Below, in pieces: positions 13,001-17,934 of a stretch of DNA of 47,057 bases. Numbering within the stretch: position 1 is the stretch's first letter; each line of letters starts with the position of its first letter. Below the pieces are notes generated by a model. It was given only the letters and a program-made list of their open reading frames with translations, was not told the DNA's origin and made no database searches. The DNA is from Myxacorys chilensis ATA2-1-KO14 (GTDB taxonomy: Bacteria > Cyanobacteriota > Cyanobacteriia > Leptolyngbyales > Leptolyngbyaceae), in NCBI GenBank assembly GCA_019359275.1, contig JAHHHP010000041.1, positions 1 to 47,057 of the forward strand. The letters run 5' to 3'. The position numbers and the translations under genes were made by a program.

Positions 13001-13389
13001 TCCGGTTTAACCGCTCTGTGTTGCTGCCAACGGTTTCCAACGAATGGAGAATTAAAGGCGTTGGCGACTTTAACACCAATGGTCAACCTGATTTGCTCTG
13101 GCGCAATGAGAGTACAGGCGAAGTCGCCATTTGGTTGATGAATGACACTCAGTTTCAGCAGGGTCATTACTTACCCAGGGTGAGCGATGCCGCTTGGGAT
13201 ATCTACGGCATCCGCGACTTTAGCGAAGATGGCTCCGTCGATCTGCTGTGGCAAAACAGCCGCACGGGAGAGACTGCGATTTGGTTCCTCATTGGAGTTG
13301 ACTTTGGCATCAGCATGTATCTGCCCACTTACACAGATAAGAATTGGCACATTGAGGCAGTTGATGACTTCAAGATGAATCGCCAGTAA
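1090..13389 (+). CDS. giant DUF4347 / PD40 / Calx-beta / FG-GAP repeat protein, 4099 aa
   Basis: Predicted extracellular multi-repeat protein. Residues about 46-215 are a DUF4347 domain (ILFIDSGVKDY..., HIISHGE, LLYGCDIAQG), typical of the N-terminus of very large cyanobacterial surface proteins. About 220-1195 hold some 16 TolB/PD40-like blades ending in D[VI]F[VL], many with DTNGKxD loops that could bind calcium. About 1200-1330 look like a degenerate Calx-beta domain. About 1330-1640 are a right-handed beta-helix (NDSGEGSLRQAI, then GNxIGT repeats). About 1643-3488 are 16 Calx-beta repeats (SxGTLTFNPGE...F[EQ]xDE...NDD). About 3497-4099 are 12 FG-GAP-like repeats (DLLWRNxxTGExAIWLM). No N-terminal signal peptide is seen, so type I export is the likely route, though no exporter is adjacent. 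Start ATG 1090 has GAGGAG at good spacing. The last repeat stops early (DDFKMNRQ). Role by family: adhesion or matrix; unproven. Confidence 0.93.
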   Translation: MELTGSSIWSRSPFVLSTDDAERTLEATASPLQTPQTPLARSASASILFIDSGVKDYQSLVAGVQAGTEVHVLHSAQGAISGEASGAIAQITQTLLGRSGISSLHIISHGEVGGVQLGNTWLTGKTLDNYASQFKSWSEALTEDADILLYGCDIAQGEQGQAFINQFSQLTGADIAASTNWTGNAELGGDWTLEANMGEIEAAIALRSDTLAAYQGVLPIDLISVSDPTLFSATVGGSSGASSTSQDGQYVVFTSSANNLVDNDTNGKSDVFLFNRTDGSVKLISHQVSSTFSATGDSLNPIISSNGDSVTFVSNASNLVSGDIQNTGTRNNIFVWDRQNDVTTLVSRSSTGLSGNNTSSSQTISATGDAISFLSLATNLDSRDSGNTRRDAYLWTKSDNKVTLVSRNFNRTVAGNGIVSAAVLSSDGGYVAFTSNASDLITATDSDTSQSPDVFLWKRPDDGSTDNSVLLALTSGGNVSGTPSISIGGDRVAFTSNSPLGTNDTNGLNDVFVWTRSTTDPTKGTIQLVSATSAGQSGTTPNSVTGDGSFRPVINDTGNYVAFTSTANDLVEGDTNGKKDVFVRDLTLNTTVLVNRSTAGEVGNDESDFATLSYNGKRVSFISSATNLVNGDTNGKPDIFVRDISTTPSTYLISRNPSGTVGNNASGSTLINGFPTQVAPVISGDGNFVAFNSAATDLIANDSNSLEDVFITGVSFGSAVLATRRNTGSLGNSRTGSGDSNTHVGSISADGRYVVFTSKASELTANDTNAAEDVFLRDLQTGKTTLISRNQAGTASANAASFDPQISADGRYIVFSSTASDIIANDSNTASDVFWYDRETNKMMLVSHTIAGVVGNGASLSPVLSADGLFVAFVSSANLTGVATSGKNIFIWNSTTDTTTLVSAGGNGDSDSPVINGNGEYVVFASAASNLVAGDTNNKKDIFVWNRLTNAIALVSQSSGGAIGDGDSSVASISNDGKIIAFTSAASNLGGGTDSNSGLDVFVRNLNTNTTTLVSVNTSSTYSAGGGGTLNRFGAFNPIVSGNGEFVAFSSTFVDLTNNDSNNAEDVFVRNLKDNTTQLVSINSSGASGTGTSNGATGSSGTGSSNPVISSDGRFIGFSSYSTDLVSGDTNGVQDIFVRDLKTASTAWISNTGTAGGNGASFNPVINSTGSYLAFASNAINLTSSDLNGKPDVFGSTLATIVSLSATNKSVAESGAPANPTYQIRRSRTEGTLTIKLKIDATSTATIAAKVGEIADFTPTIDAGSFTITGSDLIITLPDGVGTVNLTLTPQDDIQAEAAEFVKLTLADDPAYSISTTANTDTVTIEANDTVVTNTNDSGEGSLRQAILNANAFSGKDTVSFGIGGSGVRTIALASALPDITDAVIIDGTTQEGYTTTPIIELNGAGAGTANGLTLKSGDNTVKGLIINRFTENGIWIEGVGGNTVQGNYIGTDATGTGNFGNALDGVSINSSNNTIGGTTGNVIANNQGSGISIEGNVTGNRIQQNSIFLNTDLGIDLGNDGVTANDPGDIDTGANGLQNTAVLTIAEPSSTGTAISGTFDGAANSTFQVEFFSNTTADPSGFGEGQTFLGTTTITTDATGKAIVSYTHPQAIAAGQFISATITDATGNTSEFSNARLVSVPNVTISPTTLEQLEGKTAFVFTLTLDQASSQEIGVQVTTSDITATSPDDYEAFDQNVVFAPGETSKTVTIVVKDDMVKEPNETFKVSLGAVVNAVVGSNSSAIATILDDDNPPTLTIANITLPTVTEGDSGTTNYQFEVKLSNATSDPVTVTYATADGSATTSDNDYTAVSQTLTFNPGETSKIITVLGTGDTKFEQDETFSVTLSNVSSNASISTATATGVIKNDDQTSVISVSAADAINEGAEGTTTDYIFTVSLDKPSDEPITVKYSTEDLTAKASDNDYVPITNTLTFAPNTTTQTVVVKVKGDRTFESDEQFKLVLSEPTNGAISVEQGSAIATIKNDDLQPTVQITAPTKAEGDTTNPFNFLISLSNPSDTAITVNYTTEDGTALAGEDYTAQINQTLTFNPGETEKTIAVDVLGDRKREENETFSIKLTNATNATLADPSGVSAVATIQNDDLPPEITIANTTQNQLEGAIGETNLNTFEVSLSNPSDQTITVKYDALNGNLPSGNATLENNDFEAASGTLTFNPGETKKTITVNVKGDADQEPDETYLVKLSDVSSSATLKIDTAFGLIQNDDAAPTISILDASIDEGNSGQTALKFKVNLSNASSDPITVSYSTSDGSAKTGDNDYASVSNASITFAPGETSKEITILLNGDTKLEPDEDFKVTLSSPINATIASAIATGTITNDDRRPTLGISGVTKGEGNSGTQDYVFTVTLSNESAEIITVDYATEDDTATVADGDYLAKTGRLTFSPGSPLQQQITVQTVGDVKFEPTEQFVVKLLDQSVVNADISVAQAYGVLTNDDSQPTLSLSGRQSQNEGISGTTPFVFEVNLSNPSSDAITVDYTTIPGSATPEVDYIPASGTLTFNPGEQKKTITVLVKGDTDVEPDEDFTLRLANPVNAILPAGATDAQGIIQNDDQPPFPTISIDDASGNEGNAGTTTAFKFKVKLSQATSVPVTVQYATSDGTARTNDLDYTGVTTTTLTFAPNETEKEVTVFVNGDNKFEPTEIFNVTLINPINAELSTIASQAKGVIINDDAKPTLSINSIALTEGDAGLKDFVFAVDLSNPTADTVEVDYDTLDGTARLIDSDYQSATGKLTFLPGDPLRQFITVKVVGDRTFEPTETFTVGLKNPKNADLSNVSNQGTGTILTDDFRPTFSIQNVTAPEGNSGTTPFTFKVDLSNPSSETITVQYDTKPGTADTSDYTQSTGTLTFAPLEQSKTITVQVTGDTQYELDETFTVELSNPTNAALPPSSATGTIQNDDSLPQVQVSVSPSQAEGDSGITPFVFEVSLSQASSLPVTVAYSTADGQATTADNDYTAATGTLTFNPGETKKTVTVNVLGDTRFEPNETFQLKLSNPTNATLSNQGTGTILADDLRPTFSIQNVTAPEGNSGTTPFTFKVDLSNPSSETITVQYDTKPGTADTSDYTRNTGTLTFAPSEQSKTITVQVTGDTQYELDETFTVELSNPTNATLPSASSTLAATGTIQNDDSLPQVQVSVSPSQAEGDSGITPFVFEVSLSQASSLPVTVSYTTADGQATTADNDYTAATGTLTFNPGETKKTVTVNVLGDRTFEPNETFQFKLSNPTNATLSTVSNQGTGTILADDPRPTFSIQNVTAAEGNSGTTPFTFKVDLSNPSSETITVQYDTKPGTADTSDYTRNTGVLTFAPLEQSKTITVQVTGDTQYELDETFTVELSNPTNATLPSASSTLAATGTIQNDDSLPQVQVTATPSREEGNSGITPFVFEVSLSQASSLPVTVSYTTADEQATIANNDYTSTTGTLTFNPGETKKTVTVNVLGDTRPEANETFQFKLSNPSNATIALGSEEVKGTIENDDTSPGTQINRDSKTDIVWRNALTGENAIWYLNNTTYESSSNLLTVDEEGWRIKATADLDGDGDDDLIWQNERTSSVGLWLMEGNQAIKYVISPIVPGTDWKIQGAADFNRDRKADIIWRNTRTGENAIWLMNGTTFSSAAYLPSVVDLSWKMQQFGDFNNDNDTDILWRNESSGEVAIWQLQTTQFKAGYYLPTIADLTWKIKGVADFTGDSFLDIVWQNDVSQQAAIWQTRNFAFEQGSFIKTLPGPGWEIQRTKDLNGDFNPDLLWHNYLSGQNAVWYMNRTNVGTGLYLPRLDDLQWNTFLIGDFDKNQTQEVLLHNNLSGATMIWQLNSSLFSSNVPLTTVSDTNWVIDLSGDFTRDGEADLLWRNIRTGEAGLWLMKNGARYANGFGIQFGDPAWVAKGTADFNGDRNLDLVWRNHRTGEVALWKMDGAFISEGIYLPRVADLDWEIEGVQDFNRDRNPDLLWRNRRTGETGIWLMDGFRFNRSVLLPTVSNEWRIKGVGDFNTNGQPDLLWRNESTGEVAIWLMNDTQFQQGHYLPRVSDAAWDIYGIRDFSEDGSVDLLWQNSRTGETAIWFLIGVDFGISMYLPTYTDKNWHIEAVDDFKMNRQ
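9499..11553 (+). repeat. three-fold ~680-bp direct repeat inside the giant gene
   Basis: Calx-beta repeats 11-16 alternate between two types: A begins RPTFSIQNVTA and B begins PQVQV. Each A+B pair is one unit: 9499-10170 (672 bp), 10171-10863 (693 bp) and 10864-11553 (690 bp). For example 9801-9932 and 10485-10616 are identical over about 130 bp. This points to recent duplication of a two-domain module; length polymorphism between strains is expected. Confidence 0.9.
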
Positions 13390-13444
13390 GGAGGTAGGCG
13401 TAATTAAACTGAAGCCTCTCTTCTGTTTGATTACGCCCATCTCC
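13390..13444 (+). terminator. hairpin after the giant gene
   Basis: An imperfect 20-bp inverted repeat directly after the TAA: arm 13390-13409 (ggaggtaggcgtaattaaac) pairs with 13425-13444 with three mismatches or wobbles, leaving a 15-nt loop. A clear T-run is missing. Its position makes a terminator the simplest reading. Confidence 0.5.
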
Positions 13445-13562
13445 TTAGAATCTGTCGGGTTGCTGATTCAAATCGGGATCAGTGCCTTTTCCTTACTTCT
13501 TATTTCTTTCTTTACTATAGAGAGGACACGTCATTTCTACTGTTTAGTCTCTTGCCCATTTC

Positions 13563-13946
13563 ATGTCCCATCCTTTTTCTCACGGACACGTCTTTTTTAG
13601 CCCTGGTTGTCATTACAGCTACCGAGTGATTGGCCCTTGCTGCCGATTGTTCGATCGCGAAACCTTGCCCTATCCTTGTTGCCGAATTGAATGGCGCAGC
13701 AAAGAACCGAGTTGGCGGCGGATTGGCAAACGATTCATACCCGATATTGCCACTCGTAGCAGCCCGTCCTACAGCGTCGAAATTGTTGGACAAGGACAGG
13801 CCGGAGCATCAGTTGTGATGACGCTATATTGGGTTAAACTTCCTCAACCGCTTAAAGAATGGTGGCACTCCAGTAAACCCGCTACTGCCTTGACGGCGGA
13901 CTCAACGAGTTTAGTGTCTGCTGAAGACATCAAGATCGAGGGGTAA
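13563..13946 (+). CDS. hypothetical Cys-rich small protein
   Basis: A 127-residue frame starting at ATG 13563. The N-terminal half has a cluster of Cys and His (FFSPGCHYSY, GPCCRLFDR, PYPCCRIEWR). The second half is beta-like (SYSVEIVGQGQAGASVV) and ends in a polar tail. I do not recognise the family. The Cys pairs could bind a metal or form disulfides, which is inference. Its last 34 codons overlap, tail to tail, the 3' end of the MMADHC-like gene on the other strand (13844-13946). No strong ribosome-binding site is seen. Overlapping frames on both strands weaken the call, but the composition looks more protein-like here than in the competitors. Confidence 0.45.
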   Translation: MSHPFSHGHVFFSPGCHYSYRVIGPCCRLFDRETLPYPCCRIEWRSKEPSWRRIGKRFIPDIATRSSPSYSVEIVGQGQAGASVVMTLYWVKLPQPLKEWWHSSKPATALTADSTSLVSAEDIKIEG

Positions 13947-14332
13947 ACTGCGCTTCCCCACAGGGGATGAACGACGGTAGAACACGCGCCTAATTGAGTG
14001 GTTGAATAGCCGAGGGACGATCGCACCACTGCTACATCATCCAATCGCATTCGTCCAGCTTGAGAAGTCAGAGGTAACCCAGTTTGAGGATCAAACCCGT
14101 CGGCCAAGTAGCCTAACTGCTTGAGATGCTGAATAATTTTTAATCCGATTTCTAGGAAGCGTTGCCTCAGTTGGTGCTTGCAATGTTCGGCTTCTGGAGT
14201 GCAATGGGTCAGTTCTAGATTGGCAGGTTGCAAGATCACGATAATTGAGCGCACTGGGGCAGACCATTCTGGCAGTAGTTGGTCGCCATACTGACTAATA
14301 AAGGTGTTGGGCGGGTGAACAGAGTATTGCAT
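13844..14332 (-). CDS. MMADHC-like (methylmalonic aciduria and homocystinuria type D) protein
   Basis: A 162-residue protein matching the C-terminal domain of MMADHC (CblD), the eukaryotic protein that receives cobalamin from MMACHC and routes it to methionine synthase or methylmalonyl-CoA mutase. Shared features from memory of the human sequence: an A-D-x-[FI]-D-P-x-[TS]-G-L block (here residues 77-86, FDPQTGLP) and a LG[YF]S...LGxC...HxLWGsxV block (here about 107-131, with Cys117 inside it). The human protein has a cobalt-liganding cysteine in that region; whether Cys117 is the exact equivalent needs an alignment. The human N-terminal targeting region is absent, as expected. ATG 14332 is the start; its ribosome-binding site is weak. 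No MMACHC-like or cobalamin gene is adjacent, and no B12 riboswitch box was seen upstream. Confidence 0.82.
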   Translation of the reverse strand: MQYSVHPPNTFISQYGDQLLPEWSAPVRSIIVILQPANLELTHCTPEAEHCKHQLRQRFLEIGLKIIQHLKQLGYLADGFDPQTGLPLTSQAGRMRLDDVAVVRSSLGYSTTQLGACSTVVHPLWGSAVYPSILMSSADTKLVESAVKAVAGLLECHHSLSG

Positions 14333-15008
14333 CAGATAGCGCTGGAAGCAGAAGTAATCCTACCGTGTAGAGCGGTGAAACTAGAGAAGGCAGGAGCAAT
14401 GCCTAGTAAACGGTTTAACTTGGCTAGACGAAAATGATTTGCCGAGGCGAACTATTAGAATTATTCAGTTTAACGACTGAATTGAATAGGCAAACATTTG
14501 TACTTTTGAAATTGATCTATTGTCGTGAGATCAGTCTTAAGTTCACCTTAGCGCAGAGATTCACCATCAGCAAATTAGCGATCGCATCGCTTTTATAAGA
14601 CATGAATAACGACGTCTTTATGACACGTTGCGGCAGGGTTGGCGCGATCGGCTAGATAAACATGGCTTAATCGTTTGACTGACCTCACAGCCTCGTGTTT
14701 TTCTTTGGTTCGACGAACTCATTTTCTATATTTGAGGACTCGTTTTCTATATTTGGGAACTGGTTTGCTGAATTTGGGAACTGATTTGCTGTATTTGAGA
14801 ACTGGTTTTCTATGTTTGGAAACTGATTTGCTTATTTTGTGAATTATTAGCTAGTGGTAGTCGTTGCCAGCGCTTAATCAGATCTCGCGAAGCTGTGAAT
14901 AGAAGCCTTCACTGCTGTCATGAAAGCTTAGCCATTGAAGATGTAATTGTTAACGATGGACAGATTGAGTTAAGCCCTTTAAGGTGAAATACGAGTTTAG
15001 TCGCCCTA
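14333..15008. other. intergenic region with a 21-nt tandem array
   Basis: Divergent promoters for the MMADHC-like gene (leftward) and the peptidoglycan-binding gene (rightward) must lie here. It contains isolated HIP1 sites and the tandem array at 14715-14840. No ORF with a good start was found. A 31-codon GTG frame ending near 14982 was judged too weak. Confidence 0.5.
14715..14840. repeat. 21-nt tandem repeat, 6 units
   Basis: Six head-to-tail units of exactly 21 nt, starting at 14715, 14736, 14757, 14778, 14799 and 14820. The consensus begins GAACTGGTTTNCT and ends ATTTGG; units differ at several positions but none has an indel. In-frame stops rule out a repeated peptide in at least two of the three plus frames. 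This fits the short tandemly repeated repetitive (STRR) sequences known from filamentous cyanobacteria. Confidence 0.9.
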
Positions 15009-15596
15009 GTGTCGAAATGTGCTATGACATTTAATTCCAAAGCCTCAGATGTGAAAGTCCACTGTACCTTCTCAGGAGACTCTATTCACCCTTGGGACAC
15101 TGGCACAAGAGTATCGGAACTGCAAGTGTTGCTAAACGCTTGTGGATACTCTTTACGGGTTGACGGAGACTTTGGAAGTCTGACAGAAACTGCCATTAAA
15201 ACATTTCAGCAGCAACACGAGTTAAAAGTCGATGGAGTTGTCGGCACAATAACGTGGAAAGCTTTAGAAGCAAACATCCGACCGGGAGCGCGAATGCTGA
15301 AACTCGGACACACCGGAGCAGATGTACATGGGCTTCAAGAACTTCTGCACAATCACGGTTATTCTGTTCAAAAAGACGGCTGCTTTGATGCCACTACCGA
15401 ACGTGCTGTCATGAGCTTTCAGCAAAAGTGCCAGTTAAAGAATGATGGTATTGTCAATGTCGCCACCTGGAATCAGTTACAGAAGTGCCCAGCCTCTAAT
15501 AGCTCAAAGCCTGGCAGATCAAAGTCTGGCAGATCTAATTCTGCGATGCCTTTCCCAAATCTAAAAAAGCGGATTGACTCAGGCAAGTGGTGGTAG
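15009..15596 (+). CDS. double peptidoglycan-binding domain protein
   Basis: A 195-residue protein with two PG_binding_1 domains. The first spans about residues 34-92 (VSELQVLLNACGYSLRVDG, then ETAIKTFQQQHELKVDGVVG and TWKAL). The second spans about 98-160 (LQELLHNHGYSVQKDG, AVMSFQQKCQLKNDGIVN, TWNQL). These domains bind cell-wall glycan and usually accompany a catalytic domain, but none is present. The C-terminus is a short basic Ser-rich tail. No clear signal peptide is visible, so export is uncertain. The start is either GTG 15009 or ATG 15024; neither has a close ribosome-binding site. It could modulate a separate wall hydrolase; that is inference. Confidence 0.85.
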   Translation: MSKCAMTFNSKASDVKVHCTFSGDSIHPWDTGTRVSELQVLLNACGYSLRVDGDFGSLTETAIKTFQQQHELKVDGVVGTITWKALEANIRPGARMLKLGHTGADVHGLQELLHNHGYSVQKDGCFDATTERAVMSFQQKCQLKNDGIVNVATWNQLQKCPASNSSKPGRSKSGRSNSAMPFPNLKKRIDSGKWW

Positions 15597-15672
15597 AAGA
15601 TGCCGCTTGTCTAAGTTTAGTTGTCTAAGTCTAGGGTGTAATGACGTGTTTCCTTCGGAGTTGCGCTCTGCG

Positions 15673-16065
15673 TTAATCGCTAGACTTATAAGCAATCCAC
15701 CCACCAAAGTCAGACACATCAAGCCAGTTATATTTCTCCACGAGTTCACGCGGGTAAAGAAACGCAGTTGCAACGTCTCCATTTTCTAGAACAACATCGG
15801 CAGGATACATATGAGGCGGCTCATTTGCAGCAAGATGCTCAAACTGCTCGTGAGTGAGTTCATACACTTCTCCCGGAATCGAGATGCCCCCTTCCTCAAC
15901 TTGGTAAATGGCTGGATGCCAACCGTTTTCAGCAGCATGGAGGCGATACAAAGGTTTTGTTTGGGTCGCTTCAATAAACATAGCGTTGCCTAAGTTGCCG
16001 TGGTCTGATTGACCGCGCAACGCTGATCCACAGATGAAAATGCGTTTAGCTGCTGTCTGGGTCAT
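15673..16065 (-). CDS. gamma-glutamylcyclotransferase / AIG2-like family protein
   Basis: A 130-residue protein starting at ATG 16065, with GGTGGAG six bases upstream; a longer TTG start at 16080 is less likely. It begins RIFICGSALRGQ..HGNLG, matching the [YF]G[ST]L-type loop of the AIG2/GGCT fold. ISIPGEVYEL and the following PPHMYP..VVLENGD also fit the fold. The closest memory is the C-terminal domain of allophanate hydrolase and related stand-alone cyanobacterial proteins. No amidase domain is adjacent. The catalytic Glu of true gamma-glutamylcyclotransferases is plausible at EVYEL but not confirmed, so the reaction is open. Confidence 0.7.
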   Translation of the reverse strand: MTQTAAKRIFICGSALRGQSDHGNLGNAMFIEATQTKPLYRLHAAENGWHPAIYQVEEGGISIPGEVYELTHEQFEHLAANEPPHMYPADVVLENGDVATAFLYPRELVEKYNWLDVSDFGGWIAYKSSD

Positions 16066-16117
16066 ACGGGTCTCCACCAATTATTGATCTGTCACTATTT
16101 AATCTAGTATCCAAACC

Positions 16118-16201
16118 GCCCTCACTCTAACCCTCTTCCACAGGAGAGGAGATAAAAGTTTGGCTCCCTTCTCTCGTGGAAGAAGGAGCAAGGGATAAGG
16201 G
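16118..16201. repeat. imperfect long inverted repeat (dispersed-repeat type)
   Basis: Left arm 16118-16150 (CCCTCACTCTAACCCTCTTC...) and right arm about 16164-16201 are imperfect reverse complements around a short A/T-rich loop. The CCCTAACCC/GGGATAAGGG pattern resembles dispersed hairpin repeats seen between genes in many bacteria. It sits between the start of the GGCT-like gene and the GT1 gene. Confidence 0.6.
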
Positions 16202-16228
16202 TAGCAGTAATCTCAATGACTTGCCGAG

Positions 16229-16345
16229 TTAATAATTAATGCGCTTGAACAGAACCTCAATCAATTGCCTCGCTTCTAACGGCATAATTGGCGCAAAGCA
16301 AACGTCAATGACTGGGATAGACAGGATTTGTAATTGGCAGTTCAT
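16229..16345 (-). CDS. possible small ORF or gene remnant
   Basis: A 38-codon minus-strand frame, ATG 16345 to TAA 16229, with a protein-like sequence (QILSIPVIDVCFAPIMPL, then EARQLIEVLFKRINY). The frame stays open some 11 codons upstream of the ATG without another start. AAGG directly abuts the ATG, so there is no spaced ribosome-binding site. It is either a small gene or the tail of a lost gene. I do not recognise it. Confidence 0.3.
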   Translation of the reverse strand: MNCQLQILSIPVIDVCFAPIMPLEARQLIEVLFKRINY

Positions 16346-16515
16346 CCTTGAATAACAGAAACCGCCTTGGGCATTGCTCTAAGTTTGACCTTGAATCTGA
16401 TCATTCCTTTTCTGTCTCAGCGTTCTATTGCTTCGAGCCGAACGGCATCTCGCTATGCTGTCATCATCAGCGAAGCGAAACGATAAACCGCAAATTTTAG
16501 AAAGTGGAGAACCCA

Positions 16516-17814
16516 ATGGCTCGTTTTCTGATTGGCACTGTCCCGGTTATTGGACATGTTAGCCCTGCTGTACCGATCGTCCGTGAGCTAGTCAAGCGCG
16601 GACATGAGGTGTGTTGGTACACTGGACAAGCGTTTCAATCAACGGTTGAGAAGACTGGAGCGCGGTTTGCCCCGATTCTCAGTTGGCTCGACTACTCGGA
16701 TGCAAAGAACGTTCCTTCGTCCTTGATGGAGCAACGTGAAGCGGCTCAGGGAGTGCAACGACTGAAATTTGACCTGAAAAATTTCTTCATCGATCCTGCA
16801 TTAGGGCAAACCAAAGATCTTTCAGAGATTCTGGATCAGTTTCCAGCCGATGTCCTGATTGCCGATTCTATGTTTCTGGGCGTCTCCTGGGTCGCAGAAC
16901 AAAAAGGGCTACCTTGGGCAGAGTTTGGTGCATCTGCTTTAGCTCTGAACAGCCGAGACACGGCTCCTTTTGGGTTGGGTCTTCTGCCCAGCAATCATCC
17001 ATTCAGACGACTGCGGAATCAGGGGCTAAAGTGCTTCTTTGAACAAAAGGTGCTGCGGCATTTGAGAACCTACACGAACGATTTGCGATCGCAACTCAAC
17101 CTGCCTGCCTGCCCCGTCCATTACTTTGAAAAAATTTCCCCCTTCTTGTATCTGTCCCCCAGTGTTCCAGACTTCGAGTATCCGCGCCGCGACTTACCCC
17201 CTCAAGTTCACTTTACTGGAGCGCTGCTGTCTCCGCCCCCGTCCGAGTTCACCCCTCCTGTCTGGTGGGATGAACTTGCAGGCAACACACCCATCATTCA
17301 TGTCACACAAGGAACTGTGACCACGAATTCAGCAGAGTTGCTAGTGCCAACGTTGCAGGCACTGGAACACGAAGATGTTTTAGTCGTGGCAACAACAGGC
17401 GGAGCACCCGTTGACACCCTCAACCTGACTCACATTCCAGCGAACGCCAGAATTGAGCCATTCATTCCCCACGCGCATTTGCTGCCTCATGTGGATGTGA
17501 TGATTACGAATGGAGGCTACAACGGAGTGCAAATGGCTCTGGCGAATGGAGTTCCCTTAGTGGTTGCAGGGAAAACAGAGGAGAAGCCGGAAGTTGCCGC
17601 GCGGGTGGAGTGGGCAAAGGTGGGAATTAATTTGAGAACGCGCACTCCTTCGCCCAAACAGATTAAAAATGCAGTCAAAACGTTGCTCAAGGATTCTAGC
17701 TATCGCACCCACAGCGAGCAGTTTCAAACCAAGATGCAACAGTACAATGCACCAGCGATCGCGGCAACATTACTCGAACAATTAGCTACCACAAAACAAC
17801 CTGTCTTGAGGTAA
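16516..17814 (+). CDS. GT1-family glycosyltransferase (MGT/UGT-like)
   Basis: A 432-residue GT-B fold enzyme expected to move a sugar from a nucleotide sugar to a small lipophilic acceptor. The N-terminus is ARFLIGTVPVIGHVSPAVPI, the typical acceptor-side start (GHxxP). The C-terminal domain has HVTQGT, then FIPHAHLLPHVDVMITNGGY and GVQMALANGVPLV (about 315-350), the nucleotide-sugar site of GT1 enzymes such as macrolide and zeaxanthin glycosyltransferases. ATG 16516 is preferred over GTG 16504 because GGAG lies eight bases before it. The acceptor cannot be read from sequence; carotenoid, sterol or polyketide are all possible. No biosynthetic partner is adjacent. Confidence 0.88.
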   Translation: MARFLIGTVPVIGHVSPAVPIVRELVKRGHEVCWYTGQAFQSTVEKTGARFAPILSWLDYSDAKNVPSSLMEQREAAQGVQRLKFDLKNFFIDPALGQTKDLSEILDQFPADVLIADSMFLGVSWVAEQKGLPWAEFGASALALNSRDTAPFGLGLLPSNHPFRRLRNQGLKCFFEQKVLRHLRTYTNDLRSQLNLPACPVHYFEKISPFLYLSPSVPDFEYPRRDLPPQVHFTGALLSPPPSEFTPPVWWDELAGNTPIIHVTQGTVTTNSAELLVPTLQALEHEDVLVVATTGGAPVDTLNLTHIPANARIEPFIPHAHLLPHVDVMITNGGYNGVQMALANGVPLVVAGKTEEKPEVAARVEWAKVGINLRTRTPSPKQIKNAVKTLLKDSSYRTHSEQFQTKMQQYNAPAIAATLLEQLATTKQPVLR

Positions 17815-17934
17815 GCCATCCTGAGTCAACAAGCCAGAGCGTGTTTTGGACACAAATAATGCTGTTCAAACTATGACGCTTGCTTTCGCCAACGCCGCTT
17901 TTCTGAACTCATCTTCAACAACTTCCCCTCAAAA

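Noticed and set aside
13515..13793. 92-codon minus-strand frame opposite the Cys-rich ORF
   Set aside because: Less protein-like composition and no start signal; treated as a shadow of 13563-13946.
14333..14700. Cobalamin riboswitch for the MMADHC-like gene
   Set aside because: No B12-box-like GCCACTG or matching hairpins upstream of its start.
14889..14982. 31-codon GTG frame before the peptidoglycan-binding gene (ends IELSPLR)
   Set aside because: No ribosome-binding site, and the open frame runs back into the 21-nt array.
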